64,000 nucleotides of DNA from Henriciella sp. (lineage in GTDB: Bacteria; Pseudomonadota; Alphaproteobacteria; Caulobacterales; Hyphomonadaceae). A program made the position numbers and the translations under genes. The notes under the pieces were generated by a model. The model was not told the origin of the DNA, made no database searches, and saw only the letters and a list, made by a program, of their open reading frames with translations. Position 1 is the first letter of the stretch. Each line of letters starts with the position of its first letter. The stretch is from assembly GCA_030066975.1 (NCBI GenBank), contig JASJAO010000007.1:62001-126000 (forward strand), given 5' to 3'. This document shows, piece by piece, positions 26,789 through 35,900 of this stretch.

Positions 26789-28927
26789 TTACCGGCCGTC
26801 GCATGACGCGAGGCCGTAGATTGTAAAGAGTGCTTCAAGATCCTGTCCGGCTGGTGCGGCAGGTCGTGGTGGCTGTTCGCCCGCGGGCGAGCCGCAAGCC
26901 TCAGACAACCACGACCCAAATTGGGCCACAGCGTCCGGCGTATAATCTCCCGTCGGAATTGGCCAAGCGAACGGGGTCAGGCGGTCCGCCCGCGCCTCGA
27001 TCGAGTCGAACTTTGCTTTAGCGTCTCGGAACGCGGTGACTGAATTATTTGGCGACAGGCGCCGCTTGATCTGCGCTTCGCGATAATTCAGCAGTCCGTT
27101 CAGCACGACATCCTCCGCCGTTTGCGCACCGACACCGCAGTGCAAGGTTGCGTTTCCGACATCGGTTTTGCCTTTGTTGGCCAACAGTGTTGACAGACAG
27201 GCCTGCCGACGATGGCCGGGCGCTGACGAGTTTGTAACCACGGCAAGCTCAGCAAACTCCACCGCAGTCTGCGCAGCACCGGCACCCAAAGCGGTACGAC
27301 TGCGCTCATAATAAGCCTCAGCCAGCGATACCGTGTATCTTGGGTCAAGCTTCGCTGCATTTATCGCCTGATCCAGCTTGGAATTGGCGAGAGACGTTTC
27401 GCTGAGGCTGGCCAAGTATTTGGCGTGCTCAAGGAATGAAACCGGCCAGGATGGATCGGCAAGCTCCGCACTGGCAAAATGGCGCTTTGCTTCGACAGGA
27501 TCACCGCGCAGAACCGCTTCGCGAGCGAGTTGCAGATAGGCAGAGGCTTGCAGGTTCCCGGTGGACGGCTCAGGCTGCGAGGGCGCCGTACCCGTCCCGG
27601 GAGTGGGGTTATCGGGCGTCGTTGTCGTTAGCCCCCGATCCGCGAATTCCTCGAAAACGGCAACAGCCTCGGCGGCCAGACCTACGCGAGACAGCAGGTT
27701 TCCGTATGCCGCCTTATGCTTCACATGCGCTGCAAAACCATTGTTTCGGCGGAACGTTCCTGCCTGCTCATATGCAGCGATGGCACCATCCGTGGTCGCA
27801 CCACACTGGCCGGCTGAGGTTTCAGCGATCTTAGCCAGCGCGTAGGCGTATCCCTCACGCGCATCAAGGCCCACTTCTGGATCAGACGCGCTAAAGGCGG
27901 CCAGATAACTCTCGCTGGCATTGCAGTACATTGGTATATTTTCGGGCGATGCTGTCAGGCCCGCCTGCCCCTCATACGCCGTTCCGAGCTTGAGGTTGAG
28001 AACAGCTGCTCGTTGCGGATCCGTCGTACCAGCCACCTGAACGGCATCCGTCAGATACGTGATAACAAGGTTATAGCCTTCTTTCCTCGCAAGCAGAGCG
28101 TCAGATTGCTCTTCAGCGATATCGAGGAGCGCTTCACGCGCATTAGCTTCGAGCGCAGCATCGCCGTTGCCATTTGACTGACTGACAATCGACTTCAACA
28201 ATTGAAGTCCACGATTGACGTTGCCTTCCGGGCTGGTCTTTGCCAGTGCCGCATCGGCCTTCGCATGGAGAATTTGAAGATCTCCAGCCGCCCGGCGATA
28301 GTTGGCATCGGTATCACTCATTGCAGGGCGCAGCAGACCGACGTCTTGTGCCCGCAACTGGGTGAGGCCCTGAGATAAACAGGCCTCGACCGTTCCGCAA
28401 TTCCGGCTCACAGGATCGCTCAGTAAGCCAAGTTGTAGCTTCGGAGCAATCCCTGCGAACTGACGGTCAAATTGATACCGGCGACCGAACTCAACATCGA
28501 GTTCAGACTGGATTTGCGGTGTGAGTGCCGCGCTGGCTTCGGTCATTCTTTGCGCGGCAGAATTGAAATACGAGGCGCTGTTTGCGGGATCAGATGTCCC
28601 GGCATGATAGAACAGTCGTGACGCATTCTGGAGGGCAAGAGCCGACTCTTCCCTCGACAAATCGCGCTGCTGGCTCACCGCTACACAGCCATTGGCCCAG
28701 GCAGCAAATTGGCCTGCCGTATTCGGCGCAATCGCAACGACGGGTGAGGTGCATTGCGATGTGGATGCGAAGACATCCGGCTGGCCTGGAGTTGCCGATG
28801 TCGGAGGCGGCGCAGCGCAAGATGCAAGCGCAACCCCGGCGAGTCCGGCAAAGGGTACTTTCACAAACCTCGTGCAGATATCATGGCTGGAAGGCATGAT
28901 TCTCTTCAATCTGATTGTTGGCTGCAT
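26789..28927 (-). CDS. Large TPR-like lipoprotein
   Basis: The 712-residue protein has an N-terminal signal with a lipobox ending LAS-Cys37 (GVALASCAAPPP), so it should be lipid-anchored in the envelope. The rest is alpha-helical, Ala rich, with TPR-like pairs (for example AAVLNLKLGTAYEGQAGL and AYGNLLSRVGLAAEAVAVFE) and a Pro/Thr-rich linker near 455-470 (TTTPDNPTPGTGTAPSQPEP). The start at 28927 has AGGAGAGAGGAC just upstream; an ATG at 28897 is a second option. It is the first gene of the six-gene locus, directly behind the promoter/operator region. No enzymatic motif is visible; ligand or peptidoglycan sensing is a guess. Confidence 0.7.
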   Translation of the reverse strand: MQPTIRLKRIMPSSHDICTRFVKVPFAGLAGVALASCAAPPPTSATPGQPDVFASTSQCTSPVVAIAPNTAGQFAAWANGCVAVSQQRDLSREESALALQNASRLFYHAGTSDPANSASYFNSAAQRMTEASAALTPQIQSELDVEFGRRYQFDRQFAGIAPKLQLGLLSDPVSRNCGTVEACLSQGLTQLRAQDVGLLRPAMSDTDANYRRAAGDLQILHAKADAALAKTSPEGNVNRGLQLLKSIVSQSNGNGDAALEANAREALLDIAEEQSDALLARKEGYNLVITYLTDAVQVAGTTDPQRAAVLNLKLGTAYEGQAGLTASPENIPMYCNASESYLAAFSASDPEVGLDAREGYAYALAKIAETSAGQCGATTDGAIAAYEQAGTFRRNNGFAAHVKHKAAYGNLLSRVGLAAEAVAVFEEFADRGLTTTTPDNPTPGTGTAPSQPEPSTGNLQASAYLQLAREAVLRGDPVEAKRHFASAELADPSWPVSFLEHAKYLASLSETSLANSKLDQAINAAKLDPRYTVSLAEAYYERSRTALGAGAAQTAVEFAELAVVTNSSAPGHRRQACLSTLLANKGKTDVGNATLHCGVGAQTAEDVVLNGLLNYREAQIKRRLSPNNSVTAFRDAKAKFDSIEARADRLTPFAWPIPTGDYTPDAVAQFGSWLSEACGSPAGEQPPRPAAPAGQDLEALFTIYGLASCDGR

Positions 28928-29228
28928 ATTGTCCTCTCTCCTGATCCCCCAGAATACTTAACGTTAATTCATTGTTAACGGAAGCCGTAATTGGTTCACG
29001 TGACACGACGCGTTACAAATTTGTGACACAGCCACGGATCGCCCCGCCGCACGGCAGGCTGTCCTACCGTAGGGACATGGTTGATCTTTGGGCTGTGTTT
29101 TGATGAAGAATCGTCCAGACGCTGAGTTTGTTACAGGCGCGAGCATTTCTGGGTTTGAGAAAGACCCGAACGCGGTTGGAAGATAAGCAAAACTCAACCG
29201 TGGCTGAGGACGTTCAAATAGCGGGACT
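28928..29228. other. Divergent intergenic region with operator-like palindromes
   Basis: This 301-base gap separates the divergent lipoprotein locus and glycosyltransferase genes. It contains TTAACGTTAA (28958-28967), the inverted repeat CGTTAA-N7-TTAACG (28962-28980), the palindrome TCACGTGA (28996-29003) and the near-palindrome GTTACAAATTTGTGAC (29012-29027). I found no convincing gene in it; a 27-codon frame from 29103 is too short to support. Confidence 0.5.
28951..28980 (-). promoter_or_regulatory. Candidate promoter/operator of the STAND-TIR-channel locus
   Basis: On the minus strand TTAACA (28973-28978) and TATTCT (28951-28956) are 16 bases apart and resemble sigma-70 -35 and -10 elements, the -10 lying about 24 bases before the lipoprotein ATG. 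The inverted repeat CGTTAA-N7-TTAACG overlaps the -35 and spacer, the position of a repressor operator. No adjacent regulator gene is present. Confidence 0.4.
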
Positions 29229-30524
29229 ATGGATCGAACAACCGAAACCCGTCCCGGCGCGTGGGAAACGAAAAGCGAAACAGGAAGTCGACTTCGCGTC
29301 GCGATCCTGTCCTATCGGTCTGACCCACGCGTTGGCGGGCAAGGCGTCTATGTCGATTATCTCAGCCGAGCGCTGACAGATACGGGCGCACAGATCGATG
29401 TCATCTCGGGTCCGCCCTATCCAGAGCTCGACCCACGGGTCAAACTGGTCAAACTGCCTTCTCTTGATCTTTATGCCCAACCTCACAATGGTCATTACAC
29501 CCTCCGTCCAAGGCACTTATTGAGCCCTGTCGACACTTATGAGTATTTTGGCCACCTATCGGGCAAATTCGTGGAGCCGTACACGTTCGGCCAACGGGCC
29601 TATGCTTATCTGAAGCAGCACCCTTCAGATTACGATGTGGTTCTCGACAACCAGACACTCGCAAAAGGCACCCTGGCCTTGCAAGACAAGCTTGAGCTGC
29701 CGCTTGTCACTACAATTCACCATCCGATCACGCAAGACAGAAGGCTGGCGCTGGAAAGTGCACCCGATTGGAAACATCGTTTATTGGTCCGGCGGTGGTA
29801 CGGCTTTCATCGCATGCAGATGCGCGTCGCCAGACGCTTGCGTCTTGTGACCTGTCCTTCGGAACATGCCAAACAGGATATCTGCACCGAATTCGGTGTT
29901 CCCGAGGAGGTTATCCAACCAATCTCGCTTGGAGTCGATCAGGATGCCTTCTTTCCCGACCAACGCGTTCATAAACGCCCAGGCCGGCTGATTTCAACCG
30001 CTAGCGCAGACACGCCGCTCAAGGGTCTTCCGATCCTTTTGCAGGCCTACCACCAACTGCTCCAGCAAGGTCAAAAAGTCGAACTGATCATCATCGGCAA
30101 GCTTAGGAACGGTCCGACGCGAGAACTTATTCAAGATCTAGGGCTGATGGATCGAGTTCAGTTCAAAAGCGGTTTGACACGCGCTGAACTGGCCGAAGAG
30201 TTCAACCGCGCCCAGATCGCCGTAACGCCGTCACTCTACGAAGGATTTGGCTTGCCCGCCGCCGAAGCGATGAGTTGCGGCACCCCAGTCGTGGTCACCG
30301 ATGGCGGTGCGCTGCCAGAAGTTGCTGGCGACGCCGGTCTGGTCGTTCCGAAGGGTGATGCATCCGCATTGGCAGGTGCAATCAAGTCTCTGCTCGAAGA
30401 TTCAGTGGAATATGAGCGTGTTTCTGCGGCATGCCTGCAACGTGCTCAGGAGACGTTCAACTGGAAAGCGATTGCGCCCAAATATATCAGCCTGTTTAGG
30501 CGGGCGATTGAGGCCAAATGCTGA
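29229..30524 (+). CDS. GT4-family glycosyltransferase
   Basis: The 431-residue enzyme has the GT-B two-domain fold. The N-terminal acceptor domain starts RVAILSYRSDPRVGGQGVYV, with the GGQGVYV loop of family GT4. The C-terminal donor domain contains PLKGLPILLQAY, the E-x7-E type segment PSLYEGFGLPAAEAMSCGTPVV and GDAGLVV, which bind a nucleotide-sugar. The ribosome site before 29229 is weak (GCGGGA). It is first in a plus-strand unit with a methyltransferase (seven-base overlap) and a toroid protein, pointing to synthesis of a methylated glycoconjugate or glycolipid. Donor and acceptor are unknown. Confidence 0.9.
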   Translation: MDRTTETRPGAWETKSETGSRLRVAILSYRSDPRVGGQGVYVDYLSRALTDTGAQIDVISGPPYPELDPRVKLVKLPSLDLYAQPHNGHYTLRPRHLLSPVDTYEYFGHLSGKFVEPYTFGQRAYAYLKQHPSDYDVVLDNQTLAKGTLALQDKLELPLVTTIHHPITQDRRLALESAPDWKHRLLVRRWYGFHRMQMRVARRLRLVTCPSEHAKQDICTEFGVPEEVIQPISLGVDQDAFFPDQRVHKRPGRLISTASADTPLKGLPILLQAYHQLLQQGQKVELIIIGKLRNGPTRELIQDLGLMDRVQFKSGLTRAELAEEFNRAQIAVTPSLYEGFGLPAAEAMSCGTPVVVTDGGALPEVAGDAGLVVPKGDASALAGAIKSLLEDSVEYERVSAACLQRAQETFNWKAIAPKYISLFRRAIEAKC

Positions 30525-31237
30525 CCGCCAGATTCAAGCTTCTCGATCTCAAGGCAGGCGACCGGGTTCTGGACCTTGGTTGCGGAGAAGGTCGACATGT
30601 CCATGGCCTCCACATGATAGGAGGGCTCGACGTGGTCGGCGTAGATCTGGACGAACCGTCGCTCGAAAAGGCGCAGGTAGGCCTCGACACTTTACCCGAT
30701 TCAACAGGCGGATCGACGCGATTCCAGAAAGCAGACGCGACCGCGCTAGACTTTGAAGACAATTCTTTTGACGCCGTGATTTGCTCTGAGGTTCTGGAAC
30801 ATCTTCCGGACTATGATGCCGCCCTTCAGGAAATCCGCCGGGTCCTGAAACCAGGCGGGAAACTCTGCATTTCTGTGCCGCATGCGTGGCCGGAGCGCAT
30901 TTGCTGGAATCTCGCGCCGCCACCCGATGGCTATCCATATCAACCGGGTGGTCACATCAGGATCTTTGACGAGGTGGATCTCAAGCACTCCGTTGTGCGG
31001 CGTGGCTTCAAGCTGTTTCGCAGACACCACGCCCATGGATTACACGCCCCCTATTGGTGGTTGAAATGCCTATTCTGGTCGCGCCAGGATGATCACCCGC
31101 TTATCAAAACCTATCATAACTTTCTGGTTTGGGACTTGATGAAGAAACCGCTCCTCACGCGGGCACTTGATGCCATTTTGTCCCCCATCATGGGCAAGAG
31201 CCTGGTCCTGTACTTCACTGCAGGAGACAAGACCTAG
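30518..31237 (+). CDS. Class I SAM-dependent methyltransferase
   Basis: The 239-residue protein shows the Methyltransf_11 layout: motif I VLDLGCGEGRHVHGL (about 18-32), acidic residue after strand 2 (VVGVDLDE), motif II-like FQKADATALDFEDNSFDAVICSEVLEHL, and LKPGGKLCISVP. Residues after 150 are aromatic rich (HHAHGLHAPYWWLKCLFW) and may shape a lipid or sugar pocket. It overlaps the GT4 gene by seven bases and the next gene by one base (TAGTG), so the three are translated together. Confidence 0.88.
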   Translation: MLTARFKLLDLKAGDRVLDLGCGEGRHVHGLHMIGGLDVVGVDLDEPSLEKAQVGLDTLPDSTGGSTRFQKADATALDFEDNSFDAVICSEVLEHLPDYDAALQEIRRVLKPGGKLCISVPHAWPERICWNLAPPPDGYPYQPGGHIRIFDEVDLKHSVVRRGFKLFRRHHAHGLHAPYWWLKCLFWSRQDDHPLIKTYHNFLVWDLMKKPLLTRALDAILSPIMGKSLVLYFTAGDKT

Positions 31238-32295
31238 TGGACGACTTTCGGTCCTCGTGCGTCATGCCACATTTGTTGGCGTACAGCGCCGCGGCGCGAC
31301 GGATACTGGACATTCAAGGCGTTTCTGGCGCTATACCCTGGTTCGAAGACGGACCGTGGGACTCCTGGAACCATGTCGAATCCGCGATGGCACTGACCAC
31401 GATGGGCGAACGGGACGCGGCAGAAGCTGCGTATCGCTACTTGCGGCGCTTGCAACGACCAGACGGTGCCTGGTTCGGCGACTACGGGAATGCGCTGCCC
31501 ATGGTGGACCGAGACTATATCAGTCGAACCCCTGCCCCGCAGATGCTGGACACGAACTTTTGCGCCTATCCGGCCGTCGGGATTGCACATCACTATCTCC
31601 ACACTGATGATAGGGATTGGCTCCGTCAGCATTGGTCAATGATCAAATCCGCGATTGATTTTGTGCTGAGCCTGCAGCGCAGCGATGGCACGGTGAGTTG
31701 GGCTTATGAAGCGCTCGGCACAGATGAGGACGATGCCCTTCTCGCCGGCAACGCCTCCATCGCCAAAAGCCTCGAATGCGCCATGTTTATTGCTCGCGAA
31801 CTCGAAGAAAAGCACGAGCCTTGGTGCATCGCGCATCGCGCGCTCACGAACGCCCTGATGAGCAAACCAGATGCCTTTGACCGAAGGAAAACCGGCGCGC
31901 GCTTTGCGATGGATTGGTACTATCCCGTCTTGTCGGCGGCTTTAACCCAATCTGCAATCTCGGATCAGTTACAGGCGGGATGGTCGAAGTTTGTCATCCC
32001 GGATCAAGGATGTCGTTGCGTCGCGGATGAGCCTTGGGTCACAGTTGCCGAAACGTGCGAGCTTGCCATCGCTCTGGTCGCAGCAGGACAACGAGACAAT
32101 GCCATAGAGTTACTGGACCGTATTTTGGACATCAGAGACGATGATGGCGTGTTCTGGATGGGATGGCAGTACGAAGAGCGGTTGTATTGGCCAAAGGAGA
32201 AACCGAGCTGGACGCAAGCTGCTGTTATCCTCGCCGCCGACGCAATCTATGGAACCTCCAGATCAAGTCAGCTTCTGACCCGTTCCCTGCTATAG
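31237..32295 (+). CDS. Prenyltransferase-like alpha/alpha-toroid protein
   Basis: The 352-residue protein consists of repeated helix pairs with QxxDGxW-like turns, for example LQRPDGAWFGDYGNALPMVD and LQRSDGTVSWAYEALG, the pattern of squalene-cyclase/prenyltransferase or six-hairpin glycosidase toroids. The GTG start at 31237 overlaps the methyltransferase stop and has AGGAG ten bases upstream. In other bacteria proteins of this kind are found with GT4 and methyltransferase genes; activity is unproven. It may be a glycan-active or isoprenoid-binding enzyme. Its last six bases overlap the convergent gene. Confidence 0.7.
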   Translation: MDDFRSSCVMPHLLAYSAAARRILDIQGVSGAIPWFEDGPWDSWNHVESAMALTTMGERDAAEAAYRYLRRLQRPDGAWFGDYGNALPMVDRDYISRTPAPQMLDTNFCAYPAVGIAHHYLHTDDRDWLRQHWSMIKSAIDFVLSLQRSDGTVSWAYEALGTDEDDALLAGNASIAKSLECAMFIARELEEKHEPWCIAHRALTNALMSKPDAFDRRKTGARFAMDWYYPVLSAALTQSAISDQLQAGWSKFVIPDQGCRCVADEPWVTVAETCELAIALVAAGQRDNAIELLDRILDIRDDDGVFWMGWQYEERLYWPKEKPSWTQAAVILAADAIYGTSRSSQLLTRSLL

Positions 32296-32901
32296 GCGGC
32301 GCAATAGCCGGAGACTTTTTACGCTGCCCGCTTCCTCAAACAGGTCGGATGAGAGCGCTCTTTGATAGATCTCAAATGGAGGCCGCCCACCATCGACGGG
32401 ATCGGGGAAAACATCATGGATGGCCAGGAGGCCACCCGGCATCAGATGCGGCGTCCAGCCGCGATAGTCATTCAGGGCGTGCTCCATTGTATGACCGCCA
32501 TCAATGAAAAGAAGGCTCAGCGGCGTTCGCCAGCGCACCGCAATGTCAATGGATCGTCCAACAATCGGGACAACGGTGTTTTCAAGTCCCGCCAGTCGTA
32601 TGGTTCGGCGAAAGAAGGGCAAAGTATCGATGGCTCCGGCCGCTTCATCCCAGACCTCACTGTCGAAATACTCCCATCCGGGCTGATTTTCCTCAGAGCC
32701 GCGATGGTGATCGACAGAAAACAGGAGTTCATTGGCAGCGGCACAAGCAGTGCCGAGATAGACAGCCGACTTACCGCAATAACCGCCAATCTCCAGACAA
32801 GGCCCTAACGGAGCCTGTCGCAACGCCGCGCGGTAGAGCGCTTCGCCCTCTTCTGGGTCGAGAAAGCCTTTGACGCGTGACAAATCGATCGTGAGTTCCA
32901 T
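32290..32901 (-). CDS. Class I SAM-dependent methyltransferase (Methyltransf_24 type)
   Basis: The product of about 203 residues contains PCLEIGGYCGKSAVYLG (motif I), FSVDHHRGSE, LLFIDGGHTMEHALNDYRGW and LMPGGLLAIHDVF, the pattern of the Methyltransf_24 / cephalosporin-hydroxylase-like group. I use ATG at 32901 (MELTIDLSRVKGFL) where conserved sequence begins; a GTG at 32958 extends the frame by 19 residues and neither has a good ribosome site. It is convergent with, and overlaps by six bases, the toroid gene, so it probably serves the same pathway from its own promoter. Confidence 0.78.
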   Translation of the reverse strand: MELTIDLSRVKGFLDPEEGEALYRAALRQAPLGPCLEIGGYCGKSAVYLGTACAAANELLFSVDHHRGSEENQPGWEYFDSEVWDEAAGAIDTLPFFRRTIRLAGLENTVVPIVGRSIDIAVRWRTPLSLLFIDGGHTMEHALNDYRGWTPHLMPGGLLAIHDVFPDPVDGGRPPFEIYQRALSSDLFEEAGSVKSLRLLRRL

Positions 32902-32989
32902 GCGCGAACAGTGAAAAGCAAGTGTAAGCTTGTCCAGTACCAGTCTGGCCGAACTCACAGATATTCAATTTCGCCATACCCAATCGCGA

Positions 32990-35900
32990 CTATTCAGCCG
33001 CAGGGCGGACGCTTGCTCCATCGGCTTCGGTTGCGGGATAACTGGGGTAGGTTTCCACTTGCCCGTTCATCCGCGTCTCGCTCCGTCCAAGCATGCTGTC
33101 ACGCCAACGACCGAGTTTCTCAGGGGCTGCAAGCCAGACCGGAGTTACGATCAGGGTGAGCATGGTTGAGAAACCCAGACCGAAGACCACGGCCGTTGCC
33201 AGAGGCACCCACCATTCTGCGGTGACACCCCCGAAACTGATCGAGCCATCAAGGAAACTGACATTCATCATGAAAACCATGGGCAGCAAGCCGCAAATGG
33301 TCGTGAGCGTGGTCAACAGAATGGGACGTATGCGCTGCGCGGCTGCGGCAATTGCGGCCTGCTCGGCGTTCCGACCATCGCGCTGCAGGCGCTGGAACGT
33401 GTCGATGAGAACAATATTGTTGTTCACCACGATCCCCGCGAGCGCGACAACACCGGTTCCAATCATCAAAACGGAAATGTACGGCAGAACCAGTTGAATG
33501 CCGATGAGCACACCGGCGGTCGATAGAATGACCGCTGAAAGCGTAAGGACGACGTGATAGAAATTGTTGAACTCCCAGAGCAAGATAATGCCCATCAGGA
33601 ACAGCGACGCGAGTGCAGCCATCTGGAAGAAAGCGTTGGCTTCTGCGGCATCTTCATCTGCGCCTTCAAACTGCATGTCGACGGCAGGGTTCAGGTTCGC
33701 TGTTTCCATCCATTCCCTGATTTCGGTTACTTTGGCAGCACCCTCCCCCTGCTCGATCGCATTCGCGCGAATGGTGATCACACGCTTGCCGTCACGCCGA
33801 TCGATCTTGGTGATTTTCTGAGCTGGTTGCCTTGTGACGAATTGAGATAGCGGTACTTGCCCACCTGGGGTCGCAATCCTAAGCCGATCAAGCGCCTCAA
33901 CACTGCGCTCGCTCTCTGGGAGGCGGACCCGAATGTCGACCTCATCAAGGGCGTCATCGGGACGGTACCGACCGACCAGAATACCATTGGTGATCAGCTG
34001 TACAGCAGCCCCAACCTGGCTGACATCGACACCAAACTTAGCCGCTTGAGCACGATCGACGTTCAACTGGTATTCGATCCCCGGCAGCGGCCGGGTATCT
34101 TCAACCTCGCGAAGGCCGTCCATTGTGTCGACAAAGGCGCGGATCTCGCCCGCGACTTGATAAAGCGCCACATTGTCATTGGAGCGAACTGCAATTTGTA
34201 CGTCCTTGCCGACCGGTGGGCCTTGTTCGAGCTTGCGCACTTCAGTCCGCAGTCCCGGCACGCCGACCAAGGCGTCGCGAATTTCCTGCTCAGTGATCCG
34301 GCCATCATAGCCGTCATCGCGGTCCTTGAGATTGATCAGGACCCGTCCGATCGTATCAAGTGGTGGTGAGCTGGTTCCGTCAAAGTTAAAAGAGCCAGAG
34401 CCCTCGCTGCCAGAGGTGGACGCGATGGACTCAATCCCGTCAATCGGCAGCAGACGCTCGATGGCTCGGTCGACGATTTCATATTCCTCATCGGCGGAAA
34501 GATTGCCCTGCGCTTGAACAAAGACATAGAGCTGCTCCGGCTCGACATCGAGGAAAAGCTCTGACTTGTGCGGCGTCGAGGCGAACCAGACGAAAATGGA
34601 GATCAAAATAGCGACAGCGCCAAGCGTCACCAGGATGGGTCGAGCAATAAGAGCCGAGGTCGCGCGCGCGTAGCGGCCAAACCATCCGGAGGCTTCAAGC
34701 GGGTCACCGTCAACCCCGGACACTTCGACCAGTCCATTATTGGTCTCGCTGGCACCGCGACCACCCATGACCGAGCCGAGCACAGGTAGAAAGATCAGCG
34801 CCATGACCAAGGATGCGACCAGAACGAAGATCAATGTAATCGGCAGGTAAGACATGAACTTGCCAACCAAGCTGTCCCAGAACAGGAATGGGAAGAAGGC
34901 CGCGAGCGTCGTCGCAGACGAGGCTACAATCGGCCAGAACATGCGCTTGGCCGCCATGGCGTAAGCTTGTTTGCGATGCAGCCCCTCTGCCATTTTGCGA
35001 TCGGCATATTCAACGACAACGATCGCACCGTCGACGAGGATCCCGACCGCGATGACCATGCCGAACATCACCATCATATTGATCGTGTAACCGAACAGGC
35101 CGAGCATCAGGAATGCCATGACAAACGAGCCCGGGATGGCGAGACCGACCATACCGGCTGAGCGCAAACCAAGCGCAGCCACGACAATGATCATGACCAG
35201 AACGACGGCAACCGCAATCGAGGCTTGAAGCTGGCCAAGCTGCTCGTCAATCATCTCAGACATGTCAGAAGTCAGCGTGACATTGATCGTGTCCGGCCAA
35301 GTCGGCTGGGTACGTTCGATGACGGCCTCAACTTCAGCGACTGTGTCGAGAATGTTGGCCCCGGTACGCTTGATGACCTGTATGGTCACCGCGGGCTGTC
35401 CGTTAAATTTTGCGTATTGCTCGCGATCCTTGAACGTGCGGCGAACCGTTGAGACATCAGCAAGCGTGATTGAGGAGTCGCCAGCTGATTTGACCGGCAG
35501 GTCGAAAGCATCTTGAGCGGTCTTTATCAAGCCGGGAACTTTGACCGGAAACCGGCCTTCACCCATATCGATCCGTCCGGCAGGTACAAGCCGGTTATTA
35601 TTCGACACAACCGCTAAGATCTCCTGGTAGGAGATGTTGTAGGCTTCCAGTTTTGCCGGATCGACCGTGATCTCCATCACCTCTTCGCGATCACCCTGCA
35701 GGCGCGCTTCAAGTACACCGTCAAGGCCTTTAAGCTCGTCCTTGAGCGCCTGGCCGATACGATAGAGGCCACGCTCTGGCGCATCGCCGTAGAGATTGAT
35801 CGCCAGGATCGGGAAGAGCGAGGCATTCATCTCCTCGACGATCGGCTCGCGTGCTTCTTCCGGGAATTCGCGCTGTGCAAGGTCGACTTTCTCCTGAACG

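Noticed and set aside
27436-27845. Open frames on the plus strand inside the lipoprotein gene
   Set aside because: They are shadows of the long Ala-rich coding frame on the other strand, with arbitrary composition.
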